DNA from: Bacteroidales bacterium
GTDB lineage: Bacteria; Bacteroidota; Bacteroidia; Bacteroidales; P3
DNA length: 54,642 nucleotides
Direction: 5' to 3'
NCBI GenBank assembly: GCA_031262295.1
Contig: JAISIA010000086.1
Span: forward strand, 1 to 54,642
Of the stretch, positions 1-8,741 are shown piece after piece; within the stretch, counting starts at the first letter, position 1; each line of letters opens with the position of its first letter. A model generated the notes under the pieces. The model made no database searches, was not told the DNA's origin, and saw only the letters and a program-made list of their open reading frames with translations. The translations under genes and the position numbers were made by a program.

Positions 1-297
1 AAAACGAAGAAATATTTAAATAAAACAGCGTTTTATTTTGCTAAAACGAAGAAATAATTTTCTAAAACGAAGATTTATTCAAAGATAATAAACTAATAAT
101 TAAGCTATTATCTTGCTATCAAAAATGAAAATAAGTATTGGGGAAATTTCTATGCTTTTGCCTTAAAAGAAACTTTGTTTTCGGCAAAGATACAAAAAAG
201 ATTTGATATATGCAAATGGCGTTTTTCAAATTGGGGTGTTCGGAATTTTAACATTTGAAAGAAAAAATGTTAAAAATTTTTTGAAAATACATTTTTA
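1..297 (-). repeat. R550 intergenic repeat, copy A (truncated by window edge)
   Basis: This stretch is the reverse complement of about 26470-26783 and a direct match to about 31320-31628. It holds AAAACGAAG tandem units (1-80), an AAAACAGCGTTTT core, a promoter reading toward position 1 (-33 box 213-216, -7 box 185-192, 20-nt spacer) and the palindrome TTAACATTT...AAATGTTAA (about 252-277). No coding frame is convincing. The strand given is the direction of the internal promoter. Confidence 0.85.
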
Positions 298-488
298 TAC
301 AATCCTGCCTTCCTTATGCCAAGTGCATTTATTTACCTATCGGATTGATAATTTATAAGAAGACTACCAGACTTCCGTAGGACAAAATAAAGGTCGGTTG
401 CCGACCAAATGGGGTTTTTCAAATTGGGGTGTTCGGAATTTTAACATTTGAAGAAAAAAATGTTAAATATTTTTTGAAAATACATTTT
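214..488. repeat. ~82-bp direct repeat flanking a REP-like insert
   Basis: Positions 214-297 and 407-488 are near-identical direct repeats, both containing the TTAACATTT palindrome. Between them (about 298-406) is a GTCGG-type element that ends in the palindrome GGTCGGTTGCCGACC. This looks like insertion or duplication of the REP-like unit inside the R550 end. The region has no gene. Confidence 0.8.
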
Positions 489-505
489 TCTTTTTTATAA
501 ATTTA

Positions 506-513
506 TATCTTTG
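506..513 (+). promoter_or_regulatory. Promoter -7 box for namZ
   Basis: TATCTTTG, 24 bases before the ATG at 537, matches the Bacteroidota TAnnTTTG element. Confidence 0.6.
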
Positions 514-536
514 CTTAAAAATAAAAACCTTTTAAA

Positions 537-1775
537 ATGTATATAATAAAAAAGATTTTAATAAAATTCTTCCTTTTCTTCCTTATTTTCTTTTCTTTTT
601 CTCTGCAATTAAGGTCGCAGGAAATGGATAATGGTAATAATATTGTTGTTGGAGCAGAAAGAACTTCATTATATGTTCCATTATTGGAGGGTAAGAAAGT
701 TGGAATTGTTGCAAATCAAACCTCATTAATTGGGAAAACTCACTTGGTTGATTCGCTTTTGTCTTTAAAAGTCAATATTCGTGCTATATACTGCCCAGAA
801 CATGGATTTCGTGGTGAGGTTCAAGCAGGAGGAAAGGTATCTAACTCAATTGATAAAAAAACAAATATTCCAATAATATCTCTTTATGGAAAGAATAAAA
901 AACCTCAAAGGGAAGAATTTGCAAATAATGATATAGTTATTTTTGATATTCAAGATGTGGGATGCCGTTTCTATACCTATATTTCAACTCTTCACTACGT
1001 TATGGAGGCGTGTGCAGAAACTAATATCCCTCTTTTGGTTTTGGATAGGGCAAATCCTAATGGATTTTATATTGATGGACCAGTTATAAAAGATACTTCC
1101 TTAGTAAGTTTTGTTGGTATGCATCCTGTCCCTGTGGTTTATGGGATGACAATAGGAGAATATGCCCAAATGATTAATTCAGAAGGGTGGCTAAATACTT
1201 CTTCCAAAAGAGTTATTGGTGAAAAAACTAATATAAATTGCAATTTAACCATTATTCCCTTAGAGAATTATACTCATAATACAAGATATACCTTGCCTAT
1301 TTCCCCATCTCCAAATCTAAAAACTAAGGATGCCATTTTGCTTTACCCTTCTTTATGTTGGTTTGAAGGCACTCCAATAAGTCTTGGTAGGGGGACGGAG
1401 CATCCTTTTGAGATTGTGGGATTTCCAATGTATGAAAACAAAACATTTTCCTTTACTCCAAAGACAATTATTGGCGTTGCAGAGAATCCTCCTTATGATG
1501 GAATAGAGTGTTATGGAGTTTTTCTTTCTCAAAATGAAAAGTACAAAACAAATATTGGGCAAAAAAAGATAAATTTATCAATATTGATTGATATGTATAG
1601 GGCATATCCTAAGAAGGGAGTTTTCTTTACCTCGTTTTTTGATAAACTTTCAGGGACAAAACTCTTAAAAGAGCAAATCAAGAACAATTTTTCTGAGGAA
1701 AAAATTAGAAAAACATGGATAGAGGATTTGAATGAATTTAAGCAAATGCGTTCTCGGTATTTATTATATAAGTAA
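537..1775 (+). CDS. namZ: NamZ-type exo-beta-N-acetylmuramidase (DUF1343)
   Basis: Predicted exported hydrolase that removes terminal N-acetylmuramic acid from peptidoglycan fragments during cell-wall turnover. Residues 1-28 form a hydrophobic signal peptide. The family signature GIVANQTS lies at 56-63, and PEHGFRGE at 87-94 carries the conserved acidic residues of the active site. DIQDVGCRFYTY follows at 137-148. The 412-aa length is normal for the family. The gene has its own promoter and is followed after 54 bp by ffh. The family assignment is by recognisable motifs. The enzyme activity is family knowledge (characterised in Bacillus and Tannerella relatives). Confidence 0.9.
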   Translation: MYIIKKILIKFFLFFLIFFSFSLQLRSQEMDNGNNIVVGAERTSLYVPLLEGKKVGIVANQTSLIGKTHLVDSLLSLKVNIRAIYCPEHGFRGEVQAGGKVSNSIDKKTNIPIISLYGKNKKPQREEFANNDIVIFDIQDVGCRFYTYISTLHYVMEACAETNIPLLVLDRANPNGFYIDGPVIKDTSLVSFVGMHPVPVVYGMTIGEYAQMINSEGWLNTSSKRVIGEKTNINCNLTIIPLENYTHNTRYTLPISPSPNLKTKDAILLYPSLCWFEGTPISLGRGTEHPFEIVGFPMYENKTFSFTPKTIIGVAENPPYDGIECYGVFLSQNEKYKTNIGQKKINLSILIDMYRAYPKKGVFFTSFFDKLSGTKLLKEQIKNNFSEEKIRKTWIEDLNEFKQMRSRYLLYK

Positions 1776-1829
1776 AAAGTTATATTTTTGCAATCGTTTT
1801 TTTTGTTAATTCCACAAAAAATATAGTTT

Positions 1830-3155
1830 ATGTTTGAAAATTTAAGTGAGAAATTAGAGAAATCCTTTAAGATATTAAAAGGACATGGAAGGATAACTGA
1901 GATAAATGTTGCCGAAACCTTAAAAGAAGTTCGTAAGGCTTTGTTGGATGCCGATGTAAGCTATCCAATAGCAAAGGAATTTTGTGATAAGGTTAAGCAA
2001 AAAGCATTAGGGCAAAACGTTCTTACCTCAATAGAACCGGGACAATTAATGGTAAAGATAGTTCATGATGAACTAACTCTTCTAATGGGAGAGGAGGCTA
2101 AGGATATTAATGTTAAAGGTAATTTTTCAACTATATTGATTGCTGGTTTGCAAGGTAGCGGTAAGACAACTTTTTCTGCTAAATTGGCAAATTATTTAAA
2201 GAACAAAAAAAATAAAAGTGTTATGTTGGTTGCAGATGATGTTTATCGTCCAGCTGCAATTAACCAATTACAGGTTCTTGGTAAGGATATTTCCGTTGAG
2301 GTTTATACAGAAGAGGGAGTAAAAGATGTTGTCCTTATTGCAAAAAACGCAATAAAGGAAGCTAAAAGTAAGAACATAAATGTTGTTATTATTGATACGG
2401 CTGGTCGTTTGGCAGTAGATGAACAAATGATGAATGAAATATCATCTATAAAAAAGGCTATAAATCCAGAAGAGACCCTATTTGTTGTTGATAGTATGAC
2501 AGGACAAGATGCTGTCAATACTGCAAAAGCTTTCAATGATGTATTGAATTTTGATGGTGTTGTCCTAACAAAATTAGATGGAGATACACGTGGTGGAGCT
2601 GCTCTAACAATAAGACACGTTGTCAATAAACCTATTAAATTTGTTGGTATAGGTGAAAAGATGGAAGCATTGGATGTTTTTCATCCCGAAAGAATGGCTT
2701 CTCGTATATTGGGGATGGGAGATATTGTTTCTTTGGTTGAAAAAGCACAGGAACAATATGACGAAGATAAGGCAAGGAAGTTAGCAAAAAAGATAAAGAC
2801 AAATGACTTTAACTTTAATGATTTCCTTGAACAAATACACCAAATTAAGAAGATGGGGAATCTAAAAGATGTAATGAGTATGATTCCTGGCTTAGGTAAG
2901 GAGATAAAAAATATAGATATAGACGACAATTCCTTTAAAGGAATAGAGGCAATAATAGGTTCTATGACTCCTTATGAAAGAGAAAATCCTGCAAAGATTG
3001 ATGGAAGTAGAAGAAAACGTATATCCAAAGGAAGCGGAACAACGATGGAGGATGTAAATAGATTATTAAAGCAATTTGAAAGCACAAAAAAAGTTATGAA
3101 AATGGCAAGTGGTGCAAACAAACTCAGTGCTTTGAAAAATCTTAGAAGAAGATAA
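1830..3155 (+). CDS. ffh: Signal recognition particle protein Ffh
   Basis: SRP54-type GTPase that binds signal sequences and 4.5S RNA and docks with FtsY to target membrane proteins. The N domain covers about 1-95. The G domain has the P-loop GLQGSGKTT (106-114), DTAGR (about 189-193) and TKLDGD (about 246-251). The methionine-rich M domain follows from about 295, with the RNA-binding SMTPYER/SRRKRISKGSG region near 375-405. The 441-aa length is usual. A TATTTTTG-like promoter box sits about 45 bases upstream. Confidence 0.98.
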   Translation: MFENLSEKLEKSFKILKGHGRITEINVAETLKEVRKALLDADVSYPIAKEFCDKVKQKALGQNVLTSIEPGQLMVKIVHDELTLLMGEEAKDINVKGNFSTILIAGLQGSGKTTFSAKLANYLKNKKNKSVMLVADDVYRPAAINQLQVLGKDISVEVYTEEGVKDVVLIAKNAIKEAKSKNINVVIIDTAGRLAVDEQMMNEISSIKKAINPEETLFVVDSMTGQDAVNTAKAFNDVLNFDGVVLTKLDGDTRGGAALTIRHVVNKPIKFVGIGEKMEALDVFHPERMASRILGMGDIVSLVEKAQEQYDEDKARKLAKKIKTNDFNFNDFLEQIHQIKKMGNLKDVMSMIPGLGKEIKNIDIDDNSFKGIEAIIGSMTPYERENPAKIDGSRRKRISKGSGTTMEDVNRLLKQFESTKKVMKMASGANKLSALKNLRRR

Positions 3156-3227
3156 ACATATAAAAAAAGGATTTGTTTTTTACCACATTTTAATTTAGTA
3201 CAATCATATTTTATATATAGAAAAGAA

Positions 3228-4127
3228 ATGGAAGAAAAAAATAATACAATTGTTATAGATGGAAAAGCAATTGCTCAACAAATAAAGGATGAAATAAAGA
3301 AAGAGGTTTCAGATATTATAGATAGTGGAAAGCGTCCTCCACATTTGGTTGCCGTTATTGTAGGTGAGGATGGGGCTTCTTTGTCTTATGTTGCAAGTAA
3401 GGAGAAACAAAGCAAGGAAGTTGGCTTTACATCTTCTGTATATCGCTTTCCAAATACAATAAAAGAAGAAGACCTAATAAATACTATTGATTTTCTCAAT
3501 CAAGATGATGAAGTTGATGGCTTCATTGTTCAACTTCCACTTCCAAAACATATAAATGAACAAAGGATAATTGAAAGAATAGATCCAAAAAAAGATGTTG
3601 ATGGATTTCATCCTTCAAATGGAGGAAGAATGATGTATAATATGCCAGCATTTATTCCTGCTACTCCAATGGGAATAACCTCTATGTTGAAAAGATCAAA
3701 TATAGAAACGGTGGGAAAACATTGCGTTGTGTTGGGAAGAAGTAATATTGTTGGAACTCCTCTTTCTGTTCTAATGTCAAGAAATAATAGTGATACAAAT
3801 TGTACTGTTACTTTATGCCATTCAAAAACTCAAAATCTTAAAGAAATATGCCTAAGTGCCGATATCCTAATTGTGGCTATTGGAAAACCAGAGTTTGTTA
3901 AAGAAGATATGGTTAAAAATGGTGCAGTTGTGATTGACGTTGGAATACATAGAATAGAGGATAAGACAAAAGAAAAAGGTTATAGGATAGTTGGAGATGT
4001 TGCCTTTGAAGAAGTAAAAAATAAATGCAGCTATATTTCTCCTGTTCCCGGAGGTGTTGGAATGCTAACTGTCGTTTCCCTATTGCAAAATACATTAAAA
4101 GCATATAAGAAGGAAGTTTATCAATAA
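3228..4127 (+). CDS. folD: Methylenetetrahydrofolate dehydrogenase/cyclohydrolase FolD
   Basis: Bifunctional cytosolic enzyme that interconverts 5,10-methylene-, 5,10-methenyl- and 10-formyl-tetrahydrofolate. It shows the catalytic YVASKEKQ segment (Tyr and Lys four residues apart), QLPLPKHI, the NADP-binding GRSNIVGTP motif and the C-terminal signature SPVPGGVGMLTV. The 299-aa length is full. It lies 72 bp after ffh, probably with its own promoter, and ends before a strong terminator hairpin. Confidence 0.97.
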   Translation: MEEKNNTIVIDGKAIAQQIKDEIKKEVSDIIDSGKRPPHLVAVIVGEDGASLSYVASKEKQSKEVGFTSSVYRFPNTIKEEDLINTIDFLNQDDEVDGFIVQLPLPKHINEQRIIERIDPKKDVDGFHPSNGGRMMYNMPAFIPATPMGITSMLKRSNIETVGKHCVVLGRSNIVGTPLSVLMSRNNSDTNCTVTLCHSKTQNLKEICLSADILIVAIGKPEFVKEDMVKNGAVVIDVGIHRIEDKTKEKGYRIVGDVAFEEVKNKCSYISPVPGGVGMLTVVSLLQNTLKAYKKEVYQ

Positions 4128-4180
4128 AGATTACTTTCTATTCAAAGACTAAGGAAATAAAATCTTAATAATATAAAAAG

Positions 4181-4217
4181 AAAAAGCTGAATTAAATTTC
4201 TAATTCAGCTTTTTTTG
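4181..4217 (+). terminator. Rho-independent terminator after folD
   Basis: Perfect inverted repeat (AAAAAGCTGAATTA ... TAATTCAGCTTTTT) with a 6-nt loop and a T-run on the + strand. The flanking A-run means it could also end transcripts of the convergent pyrI. Confidence 0.85.
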
Positions 4218-4278
4218 TTTTTTCCTCTTTACAGGGAAAAACATTACTAATTAATCAACTTTTTAAACTAAAATATCT

Positions 4279-4740
4279 TTATTCTGCAAAACGAATATTA
4301 GACATAGTCTTTTCGCAATAGTGACATTGAATTTTCAAAGACTCTTTTTCAATAACCTTAAACTTTGTATCAATAGTCTCTTTATTTGTTATGCAGTTTG
4401 GATTTATACATTTTAGGATTTTTTCTATATTGTCAGGTATTTCAACATTCTTTTTATTGATAACCTCATAGTTTTTTATTTCAATTAATGTAGCATAAGG
4501 AGCAACAAGAGCAATTTTGTTAAGGTCTTTTTGTTCAAAATACTTATTTCTTACCTTAATTATACCCTTTTTACCATACTTTTTGCTGCTTAAATTCATA
4601 CCAACAAGGATTTCATCTTTGTGATTATTCAATCCTAATATGCCTAAAACCATTAAAACTTGATCAGCGGGAATGTGATCTATTACTGTCCCATTTTCAA
4701 TTGCCGATACAACTAATTCTTTCTTTGATATATTTGTCAT
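4279..4740 (-). CDS. pyrI: Aspartate carbamoyltransferase regulatory chain PyrI
   Basis: Regulatory subunit of ATCase that binds nucleotide effectors and bridges the catalytic trimers. The N-terminal allosteric domain includes ENGTVIDHIPADQ (15-27). The C-terminal zinc-binding domain has its four cysteines at 111, 116, 139 and 142. The 153-aa length is normal. It lies 36 bp downstream of pyrB on the same strand, the usual pyrBI arrangement, so the enzyme is expected to be allosterically controlled. Confidence 0.97.
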   Translation of the reverse strand: MTNISKKELVVSAIENGTVIDHIPADQVLMVLGILGLNNHKDEILVGMNLSSKKYGKKGIIKVRNKYFEQKDLNKIALVAPYATLIEIKNYEVINKKNVEIPDNIEKILKCINPNCITNKETIDTKFKVIEKESLKIQCHYCEKTMSNIRFAE

Positions 4741-4776
4741 AATCTTTATTGTTGTTTTATGCTTTTATTCCTTTTA

Positions 4777-5694
4777 TTATTTGACTCCAAGTATTGCAGC
4801 CATTAATGCTTGACGAACATAAACTCCATTTTGAGCCTGTTGGAAATAATATGCATGTATGGTTTGATCTACATCAGTTGCAATTTCATTAACTCTTGGT
4901 AGAGGGTGTAATATCCTCATATTGTCCTTGCATCCTTTTAAATTTTCAGCTCTTAATATACAAGAATCTTTCACCTTTTCATATTCCAAAGGATCAGAAA
5001 AGCGTTCCCTTTGCACCCTTGTCATATAAATTATATCGGAAAAAGAAATGATTTCATTAATATCTGTATATTGGGAATATTTTAAGTTGGCATCCTTTAT
5101 ATTTCTTTTTATTGAAGAAGGCATCTTCAATTCCTCAGGAGAAACAAAATGAAATGTTGCATTAAAATTGCACATTGCCTGAACCAAAGAATGAACAGTA
5201 CGTCCATACTTCAAGTCTCCAACCATTGTAATGTTCAAATTCTCTAATGTTCCTTGTGTTTTTAATATGGAATACAAGTCTAACATACACTGAGTAGGGT
5301 GTTGGTTGGCTCCATCTCCTGCATTTATAAAAGGAACTGATGCAACCTCTGAGGCATAACGAGCAGAGCCTTCAATGGGATTTCGCATCACTATAAGATC
5401 TGAATAAGATGAAAGCATCTTTATTGTATCGTGCAAAGACTCTCCCTTAGATTGAGAAGTAGCTGCTGGATTTGAAAACCCAATAACCTTAGCTCCTAAC
5501 ATTGAAGCTGCACTTTCAAAACTCAAACGAGTACGTGTGGAAGGCTCAAAGAATATTGAAGCAATAACCTTATCGCATAATAATTCTTGTTTTGGATTAT
5601 TTTCAAACTCAGATGCAATTCTTAGAATCTCTAAGTATTCTTCCTTGTTGTAATCAGAAATAGAAACTAAATTCTTTCCTTTCAAATTAACCAT
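4777..5694 (-). CDS. pyrB: Aspartate carbamoyltransferase catalytic chain PyrB
   Basis: Catalyses carbamoyl phosphate plus aspartate to N-carbamoyl-aspartate, the committed step of pyrimidine synthesis. The carbamoyl-phosphate loop FEPSTRTRLSFE (49-60), HPTQ (about 132) and the aspartate-binding HPLPRVNEI (about 264-272) are all intact. The length is 305 aa. It is 32 bp downstream of the TPR gene and 36 bp upstream of pyrI, so all three probably share the promoter at 6827-6858. Confidence 0.98.
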   Translation of the reverse strand: MVNLKGKNLVSISDYNKEEYLEILRIASEFENNPKQELLCDKVIASIFFEPSTRTRLSFESAASMLGAKVIGFSNPAATSQSKGESLHDTIKMLSSYSDLIVMRNPIEGSARYASEVASVPFINAGDGANQHPTQCMLDLYSILKTQGTLENLNITMVGDLKYGRTVHSLVQAMCNFNATFHFVSPEELKMPSSIKRNIKDANLKYSQYTDINEIISFSDIIYMTRVQRERFSDPLEYEKVKDSCILRAENLKGCKDNMRILHPLPRVNEIATDVDQTIHAYYFQQAQNGVYVRQALMAAILGVK

Positions 5695-5726
5695 ATTGTC
5701 TTAATTTTTTTATCTAAAAAACTTTA

Positions 5727-6764
5727 TTATTTTGTTGCTCCACCATTTTTCGCTGCTTCCAATTCTCTAATTAATTTTCCATCAGCTTGTGCTCCTGCCT
5801 TATCTCCTGATTTGGTTTTTGCAGTTGCCCTACGTTTTAATGCGTTTATATGATTTGGTTGCTTTTCTATAACAATATCAAAATCTGAAATAGCACCCTT
5901 ATAATCCTTATCATTATACTTGGCAGCTCCTCTACGATAAACATTATCCAAATTGTCAGGTTGCAATTCTACCAATTTATTCCAAGCATCTATTTCTGCC
6001 TTATAGTTTTTTAGTGCCCCGTTTAATACTGTTAGAGCATTGTAAATATCCACATCAACAACACCTAATTCAATTACCTTATTGTAATCTGCAACAGATG
6101 CCTGATAAGACTCAGGGGTTTTTAGGGTATATTCTGCGTAAGCACGATTTTTATAGTTTTCAAAGCTATTAGGATTTATGGATATTAGAGTTGTATAGTC
6201 TGCAATAGCTTCTTGCCAATTGTTCATCTTAGCATAAGCATTTGCCCTGTTTTCTAAAAGAACTGTATCATTAGGTTGTTTTTTTAGAATATTGCTTAGT
6301 TCAATTACATAATTATTAAGATCGTTTGCAATTAAGTATGCATTAGCCTTAGACTTTAATGCCTCAATATCATCTGGCTTTAACTCCAAATATTTGTTAT
6401 AGTCAGCAATTGCTTTATCTGTTTGCTTTAATTCAGAGTAGGAGTGACCTCTTAAAAGATAAGCTGCCGCTTCATTTTTGTTTTTATCTATAAAAATAGT
6501 AAAATTCATTTCAGCATCAGGATAATCTTTCAAGTTGTAATTTGCAACACCTAAGTAATAATATACAAATTCCCAAGAAGGAGCCTCTTGCTTACATAAA
6601 CCACTCTTTGTTATCATCTCCTGCCAAGCCTTGTTTTGCTCCAATTGTTTATAGGTTTCAATCCATTTATTTATCGTTTCTGCCTCTTGCGGAGTTTGTG
6701 CATTAAGGGTAAAACATAAAGCCGATAGCATAAAAGCTAAAAATAATTTTTTCATGTTACTCAT
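5727..6764 (-). CDS. Exported tetratricopeptide-repeat protein
   Basis: A 345-aa protein with a signal peptide (about 1-22, ending LNAQ) followed by tandem TPR motifs across nearly the whole length (for example at about 62-130 and 240-330). Such repeats form a protein-binding superhelix, here probably in the periplasm. No catalytic domain is visible. It is the first gene of the likely TPR-pyrB-pyrI transcript. The link to pyrimidine synthesis is positional only. Confidence 0.85.
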   Translation of the reverse strand: MSNMKKLFLAFMLSALCFTLNAQTPQEAETINKWIETYKQLEQNKAWQEMITKSGLCKQEAPSWEFVYYYLGVANYNLKDYPDAEMNFTIFIDKNKNEAAAYLLRGHSYSELKQTDKAIADYNKYLELKPDDIEALKSKANAYLIANDLNNYVIELSNILKKQPNDTVLLENRANAYAKMNNWQEAIADYTTLISINPNSFENYKNRAYAEYTLKTPESYQASVADYNKVIELGVVDVDIYNALTVLNGALKNYKAEIDAWNKLVELQPDNLDNVYRRGAAKYNDKDYKGAISDFDIVIEKQPNHINALKRRATAKTKSGDKAGAQADGKLIRELEAAKNGGATK

Positions 6765-6826
6765 TATCTTTATTAATTAATAATTATTATCTCTTATTTA
6801 TAAATATAGGTATGCCCTTTATTAAA

Positions 6827-6858
6827 CAAAATTATAACATACTTATCTCTAACGCAAA
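6827..6858 (-). promoter_or_regulatory. Promoter for the TPR-pyrB-pyrI unit
   Basis: On the minus strand: TTTG (6858-6855), a 20-nt spacer, then TAATTTTG (6834-6827). This is an exact match to the Bacteroidota consensus, about 63 bases before the ATG. Confidence 0.75.
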
Positions 6859-6886
6859 AATACTCTTTTTCTTATTAACAAAACAA

Positions 6887-7552
6887 TTATAGTTCAAATT
6901 TTATGTAATTTATATTCTTGCCATCCTTTAAAAACATTTTCTCATAGAATGTTTGTATTTCCTTTACTTCTTCATTTGAAGGTGTATTATAAAGATCGGA
7001 ACAAGAAGATAAAACCTTTTTGTTTTGTGGAATTAAAACCTCGTTTAATGTATAGTCATATAAGTCGTCTGAATCAGTTTTTAGATGAATAATTCCTCCC
7101 TTTTTTAATATCTTACTATAAATTTCCAAAAATTTAGGTGAAGTTAGCCTCTTATTAGGCTTCTTTTTTTGAGGATCACAAAAGGTAATCCAAATCTCAT
7201 CCACCTCATTTGATGAAAAATACTTATCTATAACTTGAACATAAGAGCGAATAAAGGCAACATTATTCATATTTTCTTCATTAGATGTTTTACATCCTCT
7301 CCATAGTCTTGCACCTTTTATATCAATACCAATAAAATTCTTTTCCTTATATTTTCTTGCAAGCCCAATAGTATATTCCCCCTTTCCACAACCAAGCTCC
7401 AAAACTATTGGGTTATTATTATGAAAAAACCTCTCTGCCCAAAAACCCTTTAAATCAAAGCCATCGTTTTCCAATAAGGAAGAATAGCTTGGTTGAAACA
7501 TATTTTCAAAAGTTAAATTCTCAGCAAATCGTCTTAACTTATCTTTTCCCAT
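6887..7552 (-). CDS. trmB: tRNA (guanine-N7)-methyltransferase TrmB
   Basis: SAM-dependent enzyme that makes m7G46 in tRNA. The SAM-binding motif LELGCGKGEY is at 51-60, the acidic IGID at 74-77, and the family catalytic loop FCDPQKKKPNKR at 124-135. Length 221 aa. It lies 12 bp downstream of tsaB on the same strand, so two tRNA-modification genes share a transcript. Confidence 0.96.
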   Translation of the reverse strand: MGKDKLRRFAENLTFENMFQPSYSSLLENDGFDLKGFWAERFFHNNNPIVLELGCGKGEYTIGLARKYKEKNFIGIDIKGARLWRGCKTSNEENMNNVAFIRSYVQVIDKYFSSNEVDEIWITFCDPQKKKPNKRLTSPKFLEIYSKILKKGGIIHLKTDSDDLYDYTLNEVLIPQNKKVLSSCSDLYNTPSNEEVKEIQTFYEKMFLKDGKNINYIKFEL

Positions 7553-7564
7553 ATCCTCATCTTT

Positions 7565-8269
7565 TTAATACAGCCCCTTAACAAGAGAAACCTTAGCAAT
7601 AAAATCCTTTAAGTAGTAAGGCTCAAAATAAGCCACATCTTCAAATTCTTTATTGTTAAATTTATAAAAAACATCCTTTTGCATTAAAGAAGAAGTTAGT
7701 TGTATGCTACTATCATAGAAAACATTTTTTCTATTCTTAAAACAATCCATAGCTTTTTCTGCTCCATCGCCAACAAAAACAAAGTCCTTATCTTCTTTTA
7801 AATAGCTATCATAAATTCCTTTTTCAATAATATCTGCTGAAAGTGGTTTAATGGTTTGTCCATTTTCATCATAAATCTCACAATATACCTCCATTCTTCT
7901 TGCATCTATCATTGCAACGGTGCATTTTTTAGGGTGTTTTTCCTCAACTCCCCTTTGTAAAATTCTTAATGTATCAACCCCAATTAATGGTATATCCAAC
8001 CCATAAGCCAGTCCTTTAGCCGTAGAAACGCCAATTCTTAAACCAGTATAAGAACCCGGTCCCTTGCCAACAGCAATAGCAGAAAGAGAAGAAAAACTAC
8101 AATTAGCCTCCTTCATAATACTATCAATTAAAAGTGAAAGTTGCTTTGAATGAGAGTTTTCCTCTAATGAAACTTTTTCTAAAATAATACCTTTACTATC
8201 GGATAAAGCAACTGAGCATCTTTGAGTTGCCGTCTCTATAAGAATAAATAAAGGATTTTTATCAGGCAT
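7565..8269 (-). CDS. tsaB: tRNA t6A synthesis protein TsaB
   Basis: Partner of TsaD in threonylcarbamoylation of A37 of ANN-decoding tRNAs. It shows the ASKHA-fold ETATQRCSVAL start and the hallmark GKGPGSYTGLRIG followed by STAKGLAYG. The open frame runs upstream to 8380, but those 37 codons are encoded by a REP-like repeat and by a promoter (-7 box TAACTTTG at 8313-8306). The ATG at 8269 is therefore chosen, giving 234 aa, the family's usual size. Confidence 0.93.
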   Translation of the reverse strand: MPDKNPLFILIETATQRCSVALSDSKGIILEKVSLEENSHSKQLSLLIDSIMKEANCSFSSLSAIAVGKGPGSYTGLRIGVSTAKGLAYGLDIPLIGVDTLRILQRGVEEKHPKKCTVAMIDARRMEVYCEIYDENGQTIKPLSADIIEKGIYDSYLKEDKDFVFVGDGAEKAMDCFKNRKNVFYDSSIQLTSSLMQKDVFYKFNNKEFEDVAYFEPYYLKDFIAKVSLVKGLY

Positions 8270-8304
8270 TTTTTTTACTAATTTTGAAATAAATTTTTCA
8301 AAGA

Positions 8305-8313
8305 GCAAAGTTA
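8305..8313 (-). promoter_or_regulatory. Promoter -7 box for tsaB-trmB
   Basis: TAACTTTGC on the minus strand, 36 bases before the ATG at 8269. It rules out the upstream in-frame start at 8380. Confidence 0.6.
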
Positions 8314-8330
8314 CATATTTTTTTATGATT

Positions 8331-8568
8331 TTTTGTCGGCAACCAACTTTTTTTGTCGGCAACCGACCGCTAAGCGGCATTTATTCGTCCTACGGAAGGT
8401 CGGCAACCGACTTTTAATTGTCTTTACGGAAGTTTGGTAGTATTTTTATGTGTTTTTAATTGAAAAAAACTAAATCTTCGTTTGTCGGCAACCGACTTTT
8501 AATTGTCCTTACGGAAATTTGGTAGTATTTTTATGTGTTTTTAATTGAAAAAAACTAAATCTTCGTCT
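8331..8568. repeat. REP-like GTCGG elements with an 85-bp tandem duplication
   Basis: Three GTCGGCAACCGAC palindromes occur (about 8334, 8399 and 8484), plus one CCGCTAAGCGGC stem. The segments 8399-8483 and 8484-8568 are near-identical tandem copies (period 85). Together with the next element they fill the gap between tsaB and the tonB terminator. Confidence 0.85.
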
Positions 8569-8662
8569 TAGAAAATTAAATCTTCGTTTAAAAAAATTAT
8601 TTCTTCGTTTTAGTAAATTATTTCTTCGTTTAAAAAAAATATTTCTTCGTTTTTTTTGGAGA
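8547..8662 (-). repeat. AAACGAAG tandem units, site B
   Basis: Five degenerate ~21-bp units (TTCGTTTTAGNAAATTATTTC on this strand's complement) in the tsaB-tonB gap. They belong to the same unit family as sites near 1, 17.4, 26.7, 31.35, 41.7 and 54.5 kb. Confidence 0.8.
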
Positions 8663-8681
8663 AAATTTGGGTTTATAATAA

Positions 8682-8717
8682 AAAAACTTCAAGTCTATTC
8701 TATGACTTGAAGTTTTC
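8682..8717 (-). terminator. Terminator of tonB
   Basis: Hairpin AACTTCAAGTC ... GACTTGAAGTT with an 8-nt loop, followed on the minus strand by a T-run. It lies 25 bp after the tonB stop. Confidence 0.85.
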
Positions 8718-8741
8718 TATACAATGAAATTTTAAAAGAAT

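Noticed and set aside
4181..4217. AATTCAGCTTT in the folD terminator as a scaRNA-like match to the tracrRNA anti-repeat
   Set aside because: Only about 10 bases match and they form one arm of a perfect terminator hairpin, which explains them fully.
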